This document shows, piece by piece, positions 62,919 through 64,000 of a stretch of DNA of 64,000 bases. The number at the start of each line of letters is the position of its first letter. Within the stretch, counting starts at the first letter, position 1. Origin of the DNA: Streptomyces sp. DvalAA-14 (GTDB lineage Bacteria; Actinomycetota; Actinomycetes; Streptomycetales; Streptomycetaceae). The DNA lies in assembly GCF_900091855.1 (NCBI RefSeq), contig NZ_FMCH01000325.1, positions 101,836-165,835 on the forward strand, given 5' to 3'. The notes beneath the pieces are model-generated. The model made no database searches and was not told the DNA's origin. It saw only the letters and a list, made by a program, of their open reading frames with translations. Both the position numbers and the translations under genes were made by a program.

Positions 62919-64000
62919 TCAACTTCCTGTGCGGACCTCCGCGTCGGCGGTCCCGGAATCGACGGTCACGACCGCCTGTTCCGCACTGCTGTCCCCGCCG
63001 GTCGCGCCGGCGGGACGCACTCCGCCCCACGCGGCGGCGCCGGCGATCAGGCCCACCACCCCGCAGCCGAGCCACAGGCCGTCCCCGAAGCGATTCCAGA
63101 TCATCACCCCGACGAACGGGCCGACCGCACTGCCCAGTCCGTACAGCGCGTTCGAGGCGCCCAAGTAGCGTCCCCGCAGCGCGGGCGGTCCCGCCTGCGC
63201 GGGATAGGCGAAGAACAGCGACGGATATCCGATGATCTCGCCGAGGGACCACACCAGGGTGGCGATCACCAGTGCGGCCAGCCCCCACGGCAAGGCGTAG
63301 AGGCTCATGCCGATACCGGTCAGCAGCACACCGGTGATCACGGCTATCCGGATCGGCCAGCGCTGCACCACTTTGGCGACGAGGAGTTCACACACGATGA
63401 CCAGAACACCGTTGATCGCGATCATCACCGCGTAGACCTCGATTCCCATGCCGAGGTGCTTCACGGTCAGCGGCAGCGTCGCGATGTGCTGGATGTAGAT
63501 CACCGAACTGACGAACATCGCCAGCAGGAACATCAGATACCGGCGGTCGGCCAGTACCGTCAGGTACGAAGCCTTGGGTGCCGGGGCAGCGCCGCGTCCG
63601 GCGGGGTCGTCGGCCGGATCCGCGGTCTCCGGTCGCACGCGGTGCGGCAGTGTGGTGGCGGCGACCGCGGAGAAGATCACCACGGCCAGTGCCTCGCCCC
63701 AGAACAGGAAATTCCAGGAGATCGTGACGAGCGCCGCGCCCAGCAGGGGCGAGGCCGTGGTGCCGAGATTGATCGCCAGCCGGCCCATCGCGAAGATCAT
63801 GACGTGGCGTTCGGTCGGAGTGAGGAGACTGATCATGCTGGTGGAGGCCGGCTGGTACGCCATGCTGGCGGCCCCGCTGACCGCGATCACCAGCAGAATC
63901 GCCCAGTAGTCGTCCAGGTAGAGGACGCAGGGGAGCAGCACGGCCGCGCCCAGCAGCGTGGACACGATGGTCAGCCGCGGTCCGAGGTTGTCCGACATCC
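62919..64000 (-). CDS. MFS transporter (5' end beyond window)
   Basis: About 360 C-terminal residues. The frame is open to the right edge; the first in-window Met (63998) falls in the DNLGPR loop between helices 2 and 3, so helices 1 and 2 lie outside. About ten transmembrane helices are visible (LGAAVLLPCVLYL, WAILLVIAVSGAASMAYQP, ALAVVIFSAVAAT, and others). The central loop is Pro/Ala-rich. Drug-exporter-like; upstream of an ATP-grasp gene, likely exporting its product. Confidence 0.88.
   Translation of the reverse strand, partial: MSDNLGPRLTIVSTLLGAAVLLPCVLYLDDYWAILLVIAVSGAASMAYQPASTSMISLLTPTERHVMIFAMGRLAINLGTTASPLLGAALVTISWNFLFWGEALAVVIFSAVAATTLPHRVRPETADPADDPAGRGAAPAPKASYLTVLADRRYLMFLLAMFVSSVIYIQHIATLPLTVKHLGMGIEVYAVMIAINGVLVIVCELLVAKVVQRWPIRIAVITGVLLTGIGMSLYALPWGLAALVIATLVWSLGEIIGYPSLFFAYPAQAGPPALRGRYLGASNALYGLGSAVGPFVGVMIWNRFGDGLWLGCGVVGLIAGAAAWGGVRPAGATGGDSSAEQAVVTVDSGTADAEVRTGS

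Noticed and set aside
1..64000. CRISPR array, insertion sequence, prophage
   Set aside because: The tandem repeats seen are short and unspaced, and no cas, transposase or phage structural gene is visible.

Overview
The window is 64 kb of very GC-rich DNA, with mostly divergent or short operons, many secreted enzymes, a SARP-family regulator and a PAS-GAF-PP2C phosphatase. Codon use is dominated by G or C at third positions. This fits a Streptomyces or close Streptomycetaceae relative, and an accessory (arm-like) part of its chromosome. I see no rRNA, CRISPR array, transposase or phage gene. Both window edges cut genes: a GH78 rhamnosidase at the left and an MFS exporter at the right.

Layout. 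Positions 1-13600: secreted GH78 rhamnosidase (partial), decayed DUF4259-like gene, GNAT acetyltransferase, small secreted protein, ArsR-type regulator, GH75 chitosanase-like enzyme behind a palindromic operator, a TetR regulator divergent from a quinone-oxidoreductase-type dehydrogenase with two operators between them, secreted serine hydrolase, secreted protein tyrosine phosphatase, GAPDH and an enoyl-CoA hydratase. Positions 13860-18240: PP2C phosphatase without a proper stop, an amidase-signature enzyme and an acetate-transporter-type membrane protein.

Positions 18473-31773 form a selenocysteine island. fdhA carries an in-frame TGA (Sec190) followed at the canonical distance by a SECIS-type hairpin with a GGTCT loop, then fdhB and an NrfD-type membrane subunit. 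selD, tRNA-Sec (anticodon TCA), selB and selA lie in the same island, so the complete Sec decoding kit travels with its client enzyme. Between fdh and selD sits a tightly coupled three-gene unit of unassigned function: an acyl-CoA-dehydrogenase-like flavoprotein, a PhnD/SsuA-type binding protein without a signal peptide, and a fusion of a TusA-like domain to a ferritin-like diiron domain. This unit is my leading candidate for an undescribed system.

Positions 32224-43629: GH19 chitinase with a DasR-type site upstream, GH95 fucosidase broken by a frameshift, BBE-type FAD oxidoreductase, SARP regulator, NlpC/P60 and GH25 cell-wall hydrolases, and an Otr(A)/Tet(M)-type ribosomal protection protein with a possible leader peptide.

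Positions 44239-59087 are a polymorphic toxin locus: a 3661-residue RHS/YD-repeat protein ending in a HINT domain and a nuclease-like tip, its adjacent immunity gene, a DUF416-like gene, an orphan toxin tip carrying a second copy of the HINT coding sequence with a different (PD-(D/E)XK-like) toxin plus its own immunity gene, and a SUFU-domain gene. The duplicated HINT DNA could let recombination swap toxin tips. Positions 59494-64000: a beta-propeller-like protein, a small membrane protein, and an MFS exporter with an ATP-grasp ligase that look like part of a small-molecule locus.

One caution: three genes (DUF4259-like, GH95, PP2C) are disturbed in ways that single-base indels would explain, so either real decay or assembly indels affect this sequence.
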